DNA from: Artemia franciscana | Lineage: Eukaryota; Arthropoda; Branchiopoda; Anostraca; Artemiidae | Reading direction: 5' to 3' | Assembly (NCBI RefSeq): GCF_032884065.1 | Contig: NC_088867.1 | Coordinates: 28,784,476-28,848,475 of the forward strand | Length of the DNA stretch: 64,000 bases | Shown here: positions 1-64,000 of the stretch, in pieces | Numbering within the stretch: position 1 is the stretch's first letter | How the letters are laid out: each line of letters begins with the position of its first letter | Notes under the pieces: generated by a model | Database searches by the model: none | Seen by the model: only the letters and a program-made list of their open reading frames with translations | Told to the model about the DNA's origin: nothing | Position numbers and translations under genes: made by a program

Positions 1-229
1 TTTTTCAAAATCCGCTACAACTCTTCCTTAGTCCATACATTGTTTACTGGTTTGGGTGAGTGTAGTTCCCTTTAAAATGTGGAGGCCCATTCAAATAAAT
101 TTATATGGGCATATCCCGTCTCTAGCTTTGAACTTCTCCGTATGTTTATTTATACTGACGAATATGACCATAGGCTGACATAATATGTTGTCCAACTTGT
201 CTACTGTTAGCTTAATAATTAACCTAAAA

Positions 230-1245
230 TTATGATGCTGGTGCAAAAGAACTAGAGTTTTAGAACTTTTAAACTGCTTATTTTCACTCTTATTAAACTG
301 CTCTTGTGTTTCAGGAGTCGTTCTTAAGGACTTGGAACAAAAAGCCGAACTTTGGCATAAATACTGGGGTACTAAGGAGAAGGAAACACCCCTCATATAC
401 CAAATAATTTCTGTTCCCTTAGGCTTTAATGTTACTCATTAGTTTCAGTGGAAAAATTGTTTTTTATAAATTAATTTCCGATCATTTAAAAATGACTTGA
501 ATGTTTTATCGTTTTACAAATAATGTTGGAAATCCACCCTCCATGAAAAGTTTTCCCCGGAATTCTCCCAACTCGCAGTGGAAAGTTACTCCTCTGGAAG
601 TTTCCCCTATGAAGAATTTTTCCCACGGAAAGTCTCTGCCCCTCGTGGAAAAATGCTCCGGATAATTCCGATCCCGCTGAAATTTTCCCCTGGAACTTCT
701 CCACTTGTTAAATTTGCTCGACAAAGACAAAGTAAAACAACAAAAATTTCGTATAGGGATTCTGGCAAGTTCCCCATATGAAATTTCACCTGAAAAACTC
801 ACCCCTAAAAACTTCCCTCTTGAAGGAAAATTTTCACCATGGGAAATCCTTCAAAGCAGAAATTCTCCCTTTCACCTTCCCCCCACCAAAACAATGTCTT
901 TATACTTGCCAATAACAAATACTATGGGAAAACAATGGATGAAATTCGTAATTTACAGCCCTTTCCCCAGGGGCTGTGAGGAACCATGTTATTCCCAAAG
1001 GCATAATTATTGTTCAATGGGTATTTCAACTATGCTGAAAAAAGGGCTATCTCAAAATTTTGATCGGACGATATTGGGAAAAAAAGGGCGTGGGAGGGGG
1101 ACTAGCTGCCCTCCAATCTTTTTAGTCACGTAAAAAGAGTAGTAGAAATTTTTTATTTTCCGATCAAATGAGCCCTCTATTGATCTCCTAGGATTACTGG
1201 TTCGACACGATCATTCCTGGTGAAAACAAAAACAAAACAAATAAA
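230..1245 (+). repeat. Family B dispersed repeat, degenerate copy without terminal hairpin
   Basis: Begins with a foldback-arm remnant (cttgtgtttcaggagtcgtt, actttggcataaatac) and continues into the body: the C-rich 'ttttccccggaattctccc' region, then cccttccccaggggctgtgag, ggctatctcaaaattttgat, gggcgtgggagggggac and tgagccctct. The order matches the fuller copy at 1660-3016. All short open frames here are non-coding shadows of the repeat. Confidence 0.75.
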
Positions 1246-1272
1246 CTCATATCCATGATCTTTCTTCTGTTA

Positions 1273-1575
1273 AATTAAATAAAAAAAAACTAATTTTTTT
1301 AGCTGAAAGTAAGGAGCGACATTAAAACTTAAAACGAACAGAAATTACTCCGTATATGAAATGAGTTGTCCCCTCCGCAATCCCTCGCTCTTTACGCTAA
1401 AGCTTTTAATTGTTTTAAAAAGTAGAATTGTGGCAAAGAGTCAAACTTTAGCGTAAAGAGCGAGGGATTGCGGAGGGGACAACTCATTTCATATACGGAG
1501 TAATTTCTGTTCGTTTTAAGTTTTAATGTCGCTCCTTACTTTCAGCTAAAAAAATTAGTTTTTTTTTATTCAATT
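1273..1575. repeat. Foldback element with 130-bp inverted arms (family B head)
   Basis: Arms 1273-1402 and 1446-1575 are near-perfect reverse complements around a 43-bp spacer. Landmarks are aaggagcgacattaaaactt, cgctctttacgctaaag and their complements. The arms also occur singly as the head of family B repeats elsewhere. The high arm identity suggests a recent origin or gene conversion. No coding capacity. Confidence 0.9.
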
Positions 1576-1659
1576 TCTGAAGGTTTTTGAATTAATGCAT
1601 GTTTGGTTTTGGCTCTCCACACATAAATTATTGAAATGAAATTTGTATATTAATTCTTT

Positions 1660-3016
1660 TTTTGGCTAAATGGCTTTCTCTTAGTTTTGATCAGACGATT
1701 TTGAGAAATAAGGGGTGGAGAAGGAGGCCTAGTTGCCCTCCAATTTTTCGGTTACTTAAAAAGGCAACTAGAACTTTTAATTTTTAACGAACGTTTTTAT
1801 TAGTAAAAAATATACGTAACTTAAGAATTAACTTACGTAACAAACTTTCATAACCTTATATTTTTATTATGAGGGGGTTTGTACCCTCGTTAATACTTCG
1901 CTCTTTACACTAAATCGTAAGTTTTGTCCCAATTCTTTAAGAATGACCCCTGAATCAGAAAGGCCGTAGAATAAATAGTTGAAATTACTAAAAATACTTT
2001 AGAATAAAGAGCAAGGTATTTATCTCCTCCTAAATACCTCGCTATTTATGCTAAAGTATTTTTAAAACCCCTCATATGCGTAATAATCTCTGCTCGTTTT
2101 AAGTTTCAATGCTAATTCTTCCTTTCATTTGAAAAAACGTTTTCATGTTTATTTTTCATTATTTTCTTATAGTAATGCTAGAGAGTCCTGCACCCTTGTC
2201 ATTGAATTTTTCTTCCCCCATGACAGATTCCTCCAAGGAAAGATCCTCCAACATAGCCCCCTCTCCTCAGCCCCATCCCCAAACAAAATAAAATCCCCCT
2301 GAAAACGTCTGTACACTTCCCAATAACCATTACTATATGTAAACACTGGTCAAAGTTTGTAACTTGCAGCCCCTCCCCAGGGATAATTGGGGAGTAAGTC
2401 ATCCCTAAAGACATAGTTCTTATGATTTTTGACTATGTTGAACAAAATGGCTATCTCAAAATTTTGATCCGTTGACGTTGGGAAAAAATGAGCGTGGGAG
2501 GGGGCCTAGATGCCCTCCAATTTATTTGGTCACTTAAATAGGGCACTAGAACTTTTCATTTCCATTAGAATGAGCCCTCGTGCGACATTCTAGGACCACT
2601 TGGTCGATACGATGACCCCTGGGGAAAAGAAAAAAAAAACAAAAACAAACAAATAAACACGCACCCGTGATTTGTCTTCTGGCAAAAAATACAAAATTCC
2701 ACATTTTTGTAGATAGGAGCTTGAAACTGCTACAGTAGGATTCTCTGATACGCTGAATCTGATGGTGTCATTTTTGTTAAGATCCTACGACTTTTAGAGG
2801 GTGTTTCCCCCTATTTTCCTAAATAAGGCAAATTTGCTCAGGCTCGTAACTTTTGATGGGTAAGACTAAACTTGATGAAACTTATATATTTAAAATCAGC
2901 ATTAAAATGCGATTCTTTTGATGTAGCTATTGACATCAAAATTCAATGTTTTAGAGTTTTTGTTACTATTGAGCCGGGTCGCTCCTTACTACAGTTCGCT
3001 ACCACGAACTGTTTGA
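1660..3016 (+). repeat. Family B dispersed repeat, near full length, ending in a stem-loop
   Basis: Order: a body fragment (1660-1790), foldback arms (about 1870-2120), C-rich stretch, catcattcc-like body with ggctatctcaaaattttgat and gcgtgggagggggcctag, tail with gataggagcttgaaactgct, and the terminal hairpin cagttcgctaccacgaactg at 2992-3011 followed by TTTGA. No open frame spans it, so it is non-autonomous or decayed. Confidence 0.85.
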
Positions 3017-3318
3017 AAATGCAAAACTCGTTACTTTTATAAATAGGAGCTTGAACCCCCAACAGTAAAGTTCTCTGATATGCTGAATCTGATGGTTTGG
3101 TTTTCATTAAGATTGCAGAGGATTGGGTAAATTTTCTCAAGCTCGTGACTTTTGATGGGTAACATTAAACTTAGTGAGCTTAATATATTTTGAGTCATTA
3201 TAAAAATTTAATTCTTTTAAGGTATTTATTGTCATCATACCTTGTTTTTTCTTATAGTTTTGGTTACTAATGACCTGCGTCGCTCCTTGCTCACAGTTCG
3301 TCACCACGAACTATTTGA
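3017..3318 (+). repeat. Second family B tail in tandem with the preceding copy
   Basis: Repeats the last roughly 300 bp of family B (aggagcttgaacccccaaca, gacttttgatgggtaa, gcgtcgctccttgctcacag) and ends with a mutated hairpin, agttcgtcaccacgaact then atttga. The tail is therefore duplicated head-to-tail. Confidence 0.8.
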
Positions 3319-4414
3319 CAGATGATTTCTTAGACCATGCTGCCATTCCATAAATAAATAAGGTATTTGAATTGTTCATTTAATTTATTATTGTGACTAT
3401 ATCACGTTTCTCTTTTTGTTTAAAGAAAAAACAGGTCGATTTACTTGAAATAAATCGTTTTCGTTTATAATTTTTTTAAAAATCTTCGATATAAAAATGA
3501 ATTGGGCTAAAAATGTGTTTAGGAAGCTTATTTTCCATGCACCATTTTAACAACAAGGTACTATTGTCTAGTAAGTCGAGATTTTTCTTGTGATTGTCCT
3601 CCAGAACCACAAATCCATAGCAGTTTAGATGTCGTTCGTGTCAAACCAGTAAGCTTTTCAAAACTTTGCGGTAGCGTAGTAATTATCGAATAACTACTTA
3701 TTGAGCTTCCAGTTTCAGAGACAACAATGCCGTATACTAGCGCCTTCGTTCCATCCATAAAGAATAGACAATTCTTTAAAGCTTAATTCATCTCAGTCAA
3801 TTGATTTGGAAATGCTCATAGATTTTTTCGAAGAATTCCCTTGTGAAAAACGCAAAATAATAACATTAAAAATCATTTTCAATATTTCAAGTCGCTTCCT
3901 CCTACATAAAAAATATTTTCAGGCATTATAGAGATGATTGTCTCTTTCGGTGTGTTGCTATACGAATATCAAACTTAAAAATAAAAATGGGATTGATGAA
4001 GGGACTAGTACTCACCCTGAATTTAAGAGAGTCTTGGATCAAAAAGTGTGTAGAAAGAAACTGCAATTAAAGATAATCTATACAAATTCTAAATATGTAA
4101 AATATGTAAGTTTTGAAGCGGATCATAGGAAGCTATTCGAATATCAAAGGTTAAAAATTAGAGAAGTGATTAACTTCCCAAAAAGGGTGCCTATTTAACG
4201 TACATGAAAACCCTATCAGCTCCCGCTTGAGCCACTAACAACAAAACACGAAATTTCTAATTTATCCAGAGAACTGTGGTCACACTTTTGTGTTTTTTCT
4301 CCACATGTTGAGGGAGAAATAATAAAGTGCCTTTTCATCTTCAGTCACCTTATTATTTTTCGAAATCAAATGCTAGCTCAAATGCAGAAATTGTCAAATT
4401 CTGGTTTTTCCCTT

Positions 4415-4606
4415 TTTTTTTTAAATTAGGCAAATCTCCTAAGGCTCTTAGCTTCGGTGTGTAGCATTAAATAGAATAAATTTTATACATTTTAAATCAA
4501 TATAAAAAGCCATTTTTATATTTATTGTTAACAAAAATTAACGTTTTATTTATATAGTTCCGGTTACTATTGGCAGATCACTCCTTACTTACCCCAAACT
4601 GTTCGA
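4415..4606 (+). repeat. Family B tail fragment, diverged
   Basis: Contains the tail landmarks in order (ggcaaatctcctaaggctc, tagcattaaatag, gttactattggcagatcact) and ends in a decayed hairpin remnant, aaactgttcga. Older than the other copies by divergence. Confidence 0.6.
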
Positions 4607-4619
4607 CAGAATTCTTTTT

Positions 4620-6940
4620 TTTTGTAGATAGCCAGTATATAAGCGGTTAATGTAAAACTAAAAAAATTCCTAGACAAAATGTAGGATTTTATGTCTGAGT
4701 TTGTTATAGATGTTATGTTTCCACCTAAGTTTTGAACTGTGATGGCGGTTTTCTGTCAACGTGCCACCACTGTTATGTCACATTTACTGCCATCTGTAAT
4801 TTTCCTTAGAACTAGCGTTACCACTAGTTTTTGAGAAAACTTGTAGCTCCCTGATAAAATCTCAAATCAGCGAGACATCTGGGTTTGGCCCAGATACAGT
4901 AATTGGAGTTTTTCTATGTGTGGCCAAGAGAAAAAGCTTTTCATAGGGAAGACAAGATTGCAGATAACCCAAAATTGGTGCGAGTTTTCGAGAAACTCTC
5001 ATTTTTGGTACCCCTCCATACATATCTGATCGTAGGGAGTCATGTCCGATGTCTGTAACCAAAGTGACGTACCAAAACTAACCCAACACCGGCAAGGCAG
5101 TTGTTGCATAGTTTCAACTTTGCTTGAAATATGACAGTTGTAGCTTTCTTCAGCTCTGGAAAGATTTGACTTTTCTATCTTTAATAGAGGCTATAGAAAC
5201 TGCTTATTTACTTTAGAGATAGATTATAGCCCTTTAAAGATTTATCGACTTGAAAACATTAAGTTAAGTATTGGACAGGAAATAAGTCAATGATGTATCG
5301 CCAGATTAAAATTTAATCAGATCCTACCGTCTTTGCTTTGTTTTCCAGATCCAGCAGAATCCATTAATCATTAGGACTAAAATTAATTTCTTAGACAGAA
5401 GTCCCTCTTTATTTTCATTACTAATGATTCTTTTTCCTGGCACAAAAACGTAAAAAAGGGTTTTAAGTTTTGACCGAAGAGGCAGTAGTCACCTGACTAT
5501 AATAAAAATTATTATAAAAATTATATATTGATTAATAAAATTAATTATTAATTATACTGAATAAAAATTAATTACTACAATAAATGAAAAGCTACAATTG
5601 CGGTATAATTACTTGACTCCTATGAAGATGCGATGATTGTAAAAACTATGAAGGTGTGATTGTAAAATCACACCCAAATCACACCAAAATTTTACATCAT
5701 AAAAAGCTCAGCTTCATTTAGAGATATGAGCCTGAAAGAGATTAAATTTTTCCGCCAAACGAGTCGGATTTATTCGAAACTAAGGCTTTGGAGATGGATT
5801 TTAAAGTAAAAATTGATACACATAGGATCCCAATTAGAGTGATTGAAAAAAATAGATTTGATAAATTTATGTAGTCAAAAATCAAATAAATATTTAAATA
5901 TCCAATATTTGTGGGTTATTAATGTGACAGTCGTCTCTTCAAAAAACCTCATTTTTACTCAATGGTGACGGATTATCCATTAAAAGGTAAGGATTCAATG
6001 CTCCAGTGTATTATGAAAAACTGAAGTCCAAATATGGAACCTAAGACTTGAGGAGCTGGAGTCAAAGTAGTATCTTCGAAAACTTAAGAACTAGAAAAAG
6101 AATTGATTCTTCTCTGGCTTATAGAGTAAGATATGGACCCAGATTCAGCAATCCTAAACTACCGAGTCGCAGCCTACCCAAGAAGAGATAGGAAAAGATA
6201 ATATTTTACTATTGTAGATACCATAGCTTTTTCTTTCCTTCTTTTCGCCTTCCTAATTATACTAGATGAGAAACACGCAATGAGGTGGCGTTGGGGAGTT
6301 TTAATTTTCGACAAATATACAAAAGGTATTTCCTTGGAAAATGTGTTTTACTTTTTGGTTCCTCCGCTCATTTTCGGGGTTGTAGGCTTGCATTATCGTC
6401 AGCTACATACGAGTCACCACACGATTATTCATTATTTTAACAGGCAAGACAGATTTTTACTCACGGTATACAACGCCCTCCAGATTTTAACGACCTGAGA
6501 CCATGAATGACGTCATAAAAACAAGGTGACACTAAAACAGAACGCAAGGATCATTACAATTTTGATCCTAATTCACGTCTGTTCCAGGGCACATTAAATT
6601 GTGGTAATATTTCTGAGTTATCGGTTTATAGTCCATGATTTAATGCTTATGTTCATTAATTTAGTATCCTCCCGAATGTATTATGGAAACTAAAGCTAAA
6701 ATTATAAAATGAGAATCTTGACTACGGAAGATCTTCCATAACCATTATAATCAATGAGCTACCGGTTCAAAATGTTTCATGGTACTTGCATGATATAACC
6801 ACATTCACTCAAGAAGTTAATTTGGGTTAATCCTAGTAAAATATACTTCAGGAGGAAAAAAATATATTGCTCTAGAAACAAATTTGGTTTTTATATTTGC
6901 ATATAGGGGGAGGAGGAGGTAAAGTAAAGCGGATCTGCAT
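4620..6940. other. Unrecognised AT-rich DNA downstream of tn
   Basis: I see no convincing gene or known element. Short open frames (for example plus 6280-6498) have no recognisable domain. A small perfect hairpin, ggtgtgatt-gtaa-aatcacacc, lies near 5653-5674, and there is a low-complexity AT stretch near 5500-5590. Confidence 0.5.
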
Positions 6941-6954
6941 GCAAATTGTGTTAG

Positions 6955-7075
6955 CTACAATTATTCTGCAAGTACTTTAACCCCACCCCCTACTGTTCAA
7001 ATACATAGCCCAAGCTATATATTTCTAATCTATTCTATCACTTTTCTTTGTCTTTTTTCACGCTAAGGTGGAAGA
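6955..7075 (+). repeat. Family D short dispersed repeat
   Basis: Shares a block with 35500-35630 (+) and 60585-60710 (-): a C-run, then gtgcaaatatatagcccaa or close variants, then an AT-rich stretch and a ttgtctt motif. Three copies in one window define a dispersed family; nature unknown. Confidence 0.6.
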
Positions 7076-7089
7076 AACAAGAGAAAGAA

Positions 7090-10000
7090 AAGGGTTTGCA
7101 GTGAGTCAATGCATGAACAACTTGAGCGGTAGTGGGTATATCATACAAGTACCTCTTTTATTTTTGTACAAAGCCATAATATTCCGGGAATTGTCTATCA
7201 CAGAGCTTTCTACTTTTTTTCTTTGATCAGAAATGGTAAATTGATAATTTGAATACACTTACTGAAATAAGTAATGTCTTCATACCTTGGAATGAAACAA
7301 GGAAATGAGAGGAAACGGTATTCAGCGAACTTAAATGGGCATGAATTTTTATTTTTGTTTTTCATAATCATTACATGAACAAAATGGATCCTAAATTTTC
7401 ATAAATTTAGGAAGGATAATTACACTTTATTGGTCAGTTAGAATTAAGAAAATTAATCGAGTAGCAATAAACAAACATTCAAGTGTGTCATGATCTTATA
7501 TTGGAAGTCTGAACGAATAAAATACGAACTGAGTTATTACCTAAAAATAAGTAAACTAACTTTAAGTATTTCTTTTGAAGCTTATTCTGTTATTTATTCT
7601 CTACAGTAACGGAATTTAAACTAATTTCAATGATGTCCAAAGCTTATTGATAGAGTCAAAAGTCAGGCTAGAGGAAATGAGAACTTGATCTAATTTTCTG
7701 ATGTGCCTATTTACTCCATAACTTTAATTTTATACCTTGATCCTGCACTGAAATATCAGAATTTGTATTGGTACTTTAACCGAATGTGAGCAGATTTATT
7801 TGCAAAAGTCAAAAATATAAGGCCGTTAAAGCTCCAAGGTTAGGTTGCTACCGAAAGTAAAGCCATTAACATTGAACTTTAGTGGGACAGTTATGATCAA
7901 CGTTACTCTTAAAAGCCATAAGAGTGCCATATATTTTACGGCAATACCATTTTCTGGATATAAAACAACAATAGCATTGACAATTCAAGAAGACTGACAT
8001 AAAAACATGTTCAATGGAGGTTTCACTGCTGGCTATATTTCAATTGTATTGTCATTCTAGACCGTTAAACAAACCAATTAAAACCATTTTTGGCAGATTT
8101 TGTACGGTTATTTTGACTGTCTCTCAGAACTAATAATGCAAAGTGATACCAGTCAGATTAATGAACTAATTAATCCAAACTTCTATAAAGTGCGAACAGA
8201 TACAAGTTTCAAATCAAACGTCATTGACTATAATTAATTATTACTTTTTAAGGGTGCTATTTTTTTCTTAATTTAAGTAAGATTTTGGAAGCCAACATTA
8301 TCGATTCTATACGATTAAAACGACTTTTAAAGGGAAAAGTGAAAACACTTGGTCAAACACGTTATTGAGATATTTACTTCAGGGATGTAGACATATTTAG
8401 GTATTGGAGGTGATCAAATTCCTCAAAGAAGTAAATAATGTGATTTATATTAAAAATATGCAATATATTATAAAATCTGTAAGATTTACAAAGGATGGGA
8501 TTTTAAGCTGCCTGCTTATGGACCTGAAAAAAAACTAAAATTAACTCTTCTTGTTTTCTTCTTTATTTGTATTTTGTTTTATCTTTTTGGTTATAAATGG
8601 TGAGATTTTATGAGGTAGGGTGAAACTCTTAGACTCTCCTACTTACGAGCCTGGAAGAAATAAAATGTCTCCCTTCTTTTTTTAGTGTTCGTTCGTTTTG
8701 TCTCTTTGTGTATTAATGGTCTTGCGACTGAATTAAGATTATTGATTATGTTTTTAGTAGTAAAACACAGATTTCAAAAATAATCAGTAATAGTTAAAAA
8801 AAGTTACAAAATTCAGTAGGTTATATTTCCGATGTTGCTTAAAACATATTAACCATGACCAATCGTTAGAAATTGTAAGAGGGTGATAAGACAAGAAGAC
8901 TATTTGATTTTTTTCCTTTTTTTTTGTTCATTGTAAATTGATAGCAATGTAAAGAATTTAAATACAGAAAAAGAAAATTCTCGTGAGAAGGGCAGAGTAT
9001 TCTTTGTAAACTTTGTAGACTAAACTTTGACCCTTAGGGCCTACAGTACATAATCACAAAACTTCAAATAACTATAGGAGGGGATTTGAATATGAGCGAA
9101 AATAAATCCCTTTTTATCCAAAATTAGATAAAAATTCAGGAATATTTTTAAAGTTGATGCTGCAACACACTGATCACGTTTATTTTGCATTACGTTCTGT
9201 GGCTGTTTCTTTTTTTTTCTTTTAGCTAACGAAGCTGGAAAACCAAAAGCTTTGTTTTCCACAAGTTTGACAAATTTTTTTTCACAGAAATTGGTTAGAA
9301 TATATGTTAACTATTTTGCAATAGGAAATGGAAAAAGTACGAATAGTTCAAAAATTAAGGTTTGTTACATAATTTTGATAGGGTAATAAGTCATGTTAGC
9401 GTACTTGCTTCTTATTGCATGTGTTCCAAAAAGTTACCTTAGTTATTTATATCGGTAAACCTCAGAACTTACCTAGCATTAAAGAGGGAAGGGCACATCG
9501 AAATATACAATAGGTTTAGACAAGGGCTTTTTTTCTACTGGAGACTTCGCGTCGTCACTAAATTTCCTAGTCCTAAAGTTCTAGAGAAATTAAACTCCAA
9601 GAATCAAATCGATGAAAAATCAAATCGGTCTGAAATTCTGGTTTGAAGAGAGAGAAGGAGATAAAAAGAAAGGAAGATAGAGAAAATACAGAGAGAGAAC
9701 AGAGAAAGGAACAGACGGGGAAAAAATTGGGAGAGTGAGAGAAAAGGAGAGAAAGTTAGAGATAAAGAGGGAAATTCAGTCTGCAATTTAGCTCTACATT
9801 GTGCAATAACTTTTAGATTAAAATTTAATTTTTCAAGAACATGGTCTACAAAGGTGAATGTAGTGACTAGAATTAATACCACAATGTTGTTGCATGAAGC
9901 GGCTGCGTAATCCAACCTTTCATTGAAGGCACTAAACTTGTAAAATCCTTTTTAAATAAATCTATTGCAATCACTCAGTCATTTATGCCGTTTACTAATA

Positions 10001-10123
10001 AAATAACAAGATTCGTGTGGTATTTGTTACTTTTAGATTGAATGTTCTAAATGTTCAGTTTTCTTCTAAATTACAAATAAGCTATTGACATAATTTGACC
10101 ACTAGACTTCTAGACTAAACTTG
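7090..10123. other. Region immediately 3' of the tn stop; probably includes its 3' UTR
   Basis: AT-rich with no supportable gene on either strand. A purine-rich GA tract lies at about 9640-9775, which is CT-rich on the tn-sense strand. The candidate minus-strand AATAAA at 9184-9179 would give a 3' UTR of about 0.94 kb. Where transcription ends cannot be seen from sequence alone. Confidence 0.4.
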
Positions 10124-61703
<51,580 letters not shown>

Positions 61704-62895
61704 CTATAAAGAAATTGGAATTTAAAGAAAATATTTACGCATGTTGACTGAAAAAAAAAATATATACTCTACTTGTATATAAATTTTCCTTTCATAGTTG
61801 AATACCTACTTTGTTACAAATGAAACAGAAGAATTCTAGTTGAAATCTAGAGTACACATTAATATTTATCAGAACAAGCATAGTTGGGTAGGGAGATCTG
61901 ACAGTTTTTTCCTAGCGGCCAAAAATATAAGCTCTGAAAAACGTAGAAACTAATATGGATTAATTACTAGAAACTCAACGATAATCATAATGTAAACAGG
62001 TCCAACCTGTCAACAAATAGTTAGTGACAGCAAACTTCAGGTAAAGAGCGATGAAAAAAAAAATGTCCAAGCAAGAAAACATCTTTTCATGCAGGGACAC
62101 TAACTCACAAATTTAATTTGAGTGCCCGAGTCCCTATATTGGGCTCAAGAACAGTTTCTTTTTAACAGTTATCTTGAAATGTGTAGGCTACCCATAGTAG
62201 ATTAAGCTAAGTGAAGACACAAGCGAAGAAACCTAAAAAGGAAATGAATGACTTGCCAAAACATGGGGCTCTAAAGAAGGTCAAACTCTCTTTTCCGAAC
62301 GGCTTGAAAACTAATTTGTAAGTAACTTGGGACCCCTAATGTGATAAAAAAAAGTTTGGGCTCAGGGCAAAGTTCCCTAGAACCAGGCCCAAAATATGCC
62401 TAAAAACCTAATTTTGCAACTCGTTTGAAACTTCGGGAAATCACTCCCTGGGCTAAGAGGACCTTTGTTTAGTAGGGAGGTAAAGGAGTGTTAGACAGTC
62501 CATTGATCGAACATCAATTGTTGGATTCTAATCAGTCTGAAACTTTCACCCCTCCAAGCGGGGTTCTAAACTTATTTGATTGGCTCTATACCTATATACT
62601 CATGTCTTTGGTCCAAATAGACACCAATACAACAAAAAACTGATGAGAAACGTTCATTCCTCAATGAAAATTTTACCCCAAATGGCAGAAAAACTTTTTT
62701 TCTTCTCACCTTACAGTTCAAATCTGCAAGTTGCTGGCCAGTTAAAACCTAACCTAATGTGTAAAAAAAAGAAAGAATAGGCTTGGGCACCTTTCCCAAA
62801 AATAAGGCTCGAAAAAGGGTAAAAAAAAAATTAACAATTGGCTTGAAAGAAACACTCAAAAAGTAGGTCCAAAAATAATAGCGACATTTTTCGTG
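61704..62895 (-). other. Region upstream of tn exon a
   Basis: No further tn exon could be identified. The open frame at plus 62580-62780 has no recognisable domain. The preceding exon must leave one base of a split codon. Confidence 0.5.
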
Positions 62896-64000
62896 TCAAA
62901 CAGTTCGTGGTCAAACAGTTCGTGGTAACGAACTGTAGTAAGGAGCGACCCGGCTCAATAGTAACCAAAAATCTAAAAAATAGAATTTTGATACCAATAG
63001 CTATATCAAAAGAATTGCATTTTAATACTGATTTTAAATATATAAGTTTCATCAAGTTTTGTCTTACCCATCAAAAGTGATGAGCCTGAGAGCATTTGCC
63101 TTATTTTAGAAAATAGGGGGAAACACCCCCTAAAAGTCATAGAATCACGAAAATCACACCATCAGATCCAGCGTATCAGGGAACCCTATTGTAGAAGTTT
63201 CAAGCTCCTATCTACAAAAATGTGGAACTTAGCATTTTTGCCAGAAGGCAGATCACGGATGCATGTTTATTTGTTTGTTTGTTTTTTTGTTCTTTTGGTT
63301 TTTTTTTCCCAGGAGTGATCGTATCGACCCAGTCGTCCTAGAATGTCGTGCGAGAGGGCTCATTCTAACGGAAATGAAAGGTTCTAGTGCCTTTTTAAGT
63401 GACCAAAAAATTGGAGGGCACCTAGGCCCCCTCCCACGCTAATTATTTTCCCAAAGTCAACGGATCAAAATTCTGAGATAGCCATTTTATTCAGCGTAGT
63501 CGAAAAAACTTGTAACTATGTCTTTGGGGACCACTTACTCCCCCACAGTCCCCGTGGGAGGGTCTACAAGTTACTAACTTTGACCAGTGCTTACATATAG
63601 TAATGGTTATTGGGAAGTGTACAGACGTTTTCAGGGGGATTTTTTGGTTGGGAGAAGGGTTGAAAAGAGGGGGATATGTTGGGGGATATGTTTGGGGAAC
63701 TTTCCATCGAGGAATTTGTCATAAGGGAAGAAAATTTCCATGAAGGGAGTGCAGGACTTTCTAGCATTATTTAAAAAAAAACACAATGCAAAAATAAATA
63801 TGAAATTTTTTTTTTAGCTTGAAGTAAGGAGCAGCATTAAAACTTAAAACGAACAGAAATTATTACGCATATGAGGGGCTCACCTCCTCCTAATACTTCG
63901 CTCTTTACGCTAAAGTATTTTTAGTAATTTCAACAATTTATTCTACGGCTTTTGTGATTAAGGGGTCATTCTTAATGAATTGGGACAAAATTTAAGCTTA
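62896..64000 (-). repeat. Family B dispersed repeat, minus orientation, cut by the window edge
   Basis: The terminal hairpin cagttcgtggtaacgaactg is at 62916-62935, and its outer 15 bp (tcaaacagttcgtgg) is present twice, at 62896-62910 and 62911-62925. Tail, body (ggcacctaggccccctccca, gatagccattttattcagcg) and the first foldback arm follow to 64000. Confidence 0.88.

Noticed and set aside
2992-3016. Calling family B a canonical Helitron
   Set aside because: The terminal hairpin is at the extreme end and is followed by TTTGA, not by the usual short gap and CTRR, and the left end lacks a clear TC start.
3561-3758. A 65-residue minus-strand frame with higher G+C than its surroundings
   Set aside because: No domain, no splice or family support; left uncalled though it could be a fragment of an unknown element.
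6280-6498. A 72-residue plus-strand frame with hydrophobic stretches
   Set aside because: No homologous family recognised, and chance frames of this size are common here.

Overview
The window is nuclear DNA from an animal, most likely an arthropod. It is AT-rich, one gene is split into small exons by multi-kilobase introns, splice sites are GT-AG, and most of the sequence is decayed transposable elements and simple repeats. The single host gene matches arthropod thin/abba, the TRIM32-like TRIM-NHL protein. The repeat landscape suggests a crustacean such as a brine shrimp, but that is only an impression.

The gene lies on the minus strand and reads right to left. Seven exons could be joined with exact codon-phase agreement: 61703-61520, 54661-54390, 31011-30753, 29713-29516, 23279-22688, 14515-14298 and 10337-10124. 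Together they encode the C-terminal 644 residues. These comprise an acidic, Ser-rich stretch, a long disordered Arg/Ser/Tyr-rich linker with SSRYG/SSRFG and RSRF/Y motifs, and a complete six-repeat NHL beta-propeller ending at the stop codon. The N-terminal exons, where RING, B-box and coiled coil would be expected, are beyond the right edge or not visible. Introns are about 6.9, 23.4, 1.0, 6.2, 8.2 and 4.0 kb.

Layout. 1-10.1 kb is downstream of the gene: copies of a dispersed repeat (here 'family B'), then unrecognised AT-rich DNA that probably includes the 3' UTR. 10.1-31 kb holds exons 7 to 3 and introns carrying family B copies, two RTE-like retrotransposon 3' ends and two degenerate tandem arrays. 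31-54.4 kb is the giant intron. It contains a retroelement gag-like zinc-knuckle pseudogene, a pure (AT)n tract of about 605 bp, a 290-bp-unit array ('family C') ending in a recent 1.2-kb tandem duplication that carries a PWWP-domain fragment, and a decayed Helitron split by an RTE insertion. 54.4-61.5 kb has an AT/GA compound microsatellite and a nest of non-LTR retrotransposon pseudogenes. 61.5-64 kb has the most upstream visible exon and an edge-truncated family B copy.

The best candidates for something new are family B (130-bp foldback head, non-coding body, conserved terminal stem-loop), the PWWP coding fragment fused to a foldback arm in a duplicated repeat, and the Helitron remnant with a nested RTE. 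No complete transposable element, RNA gene or CRISPR array was found.
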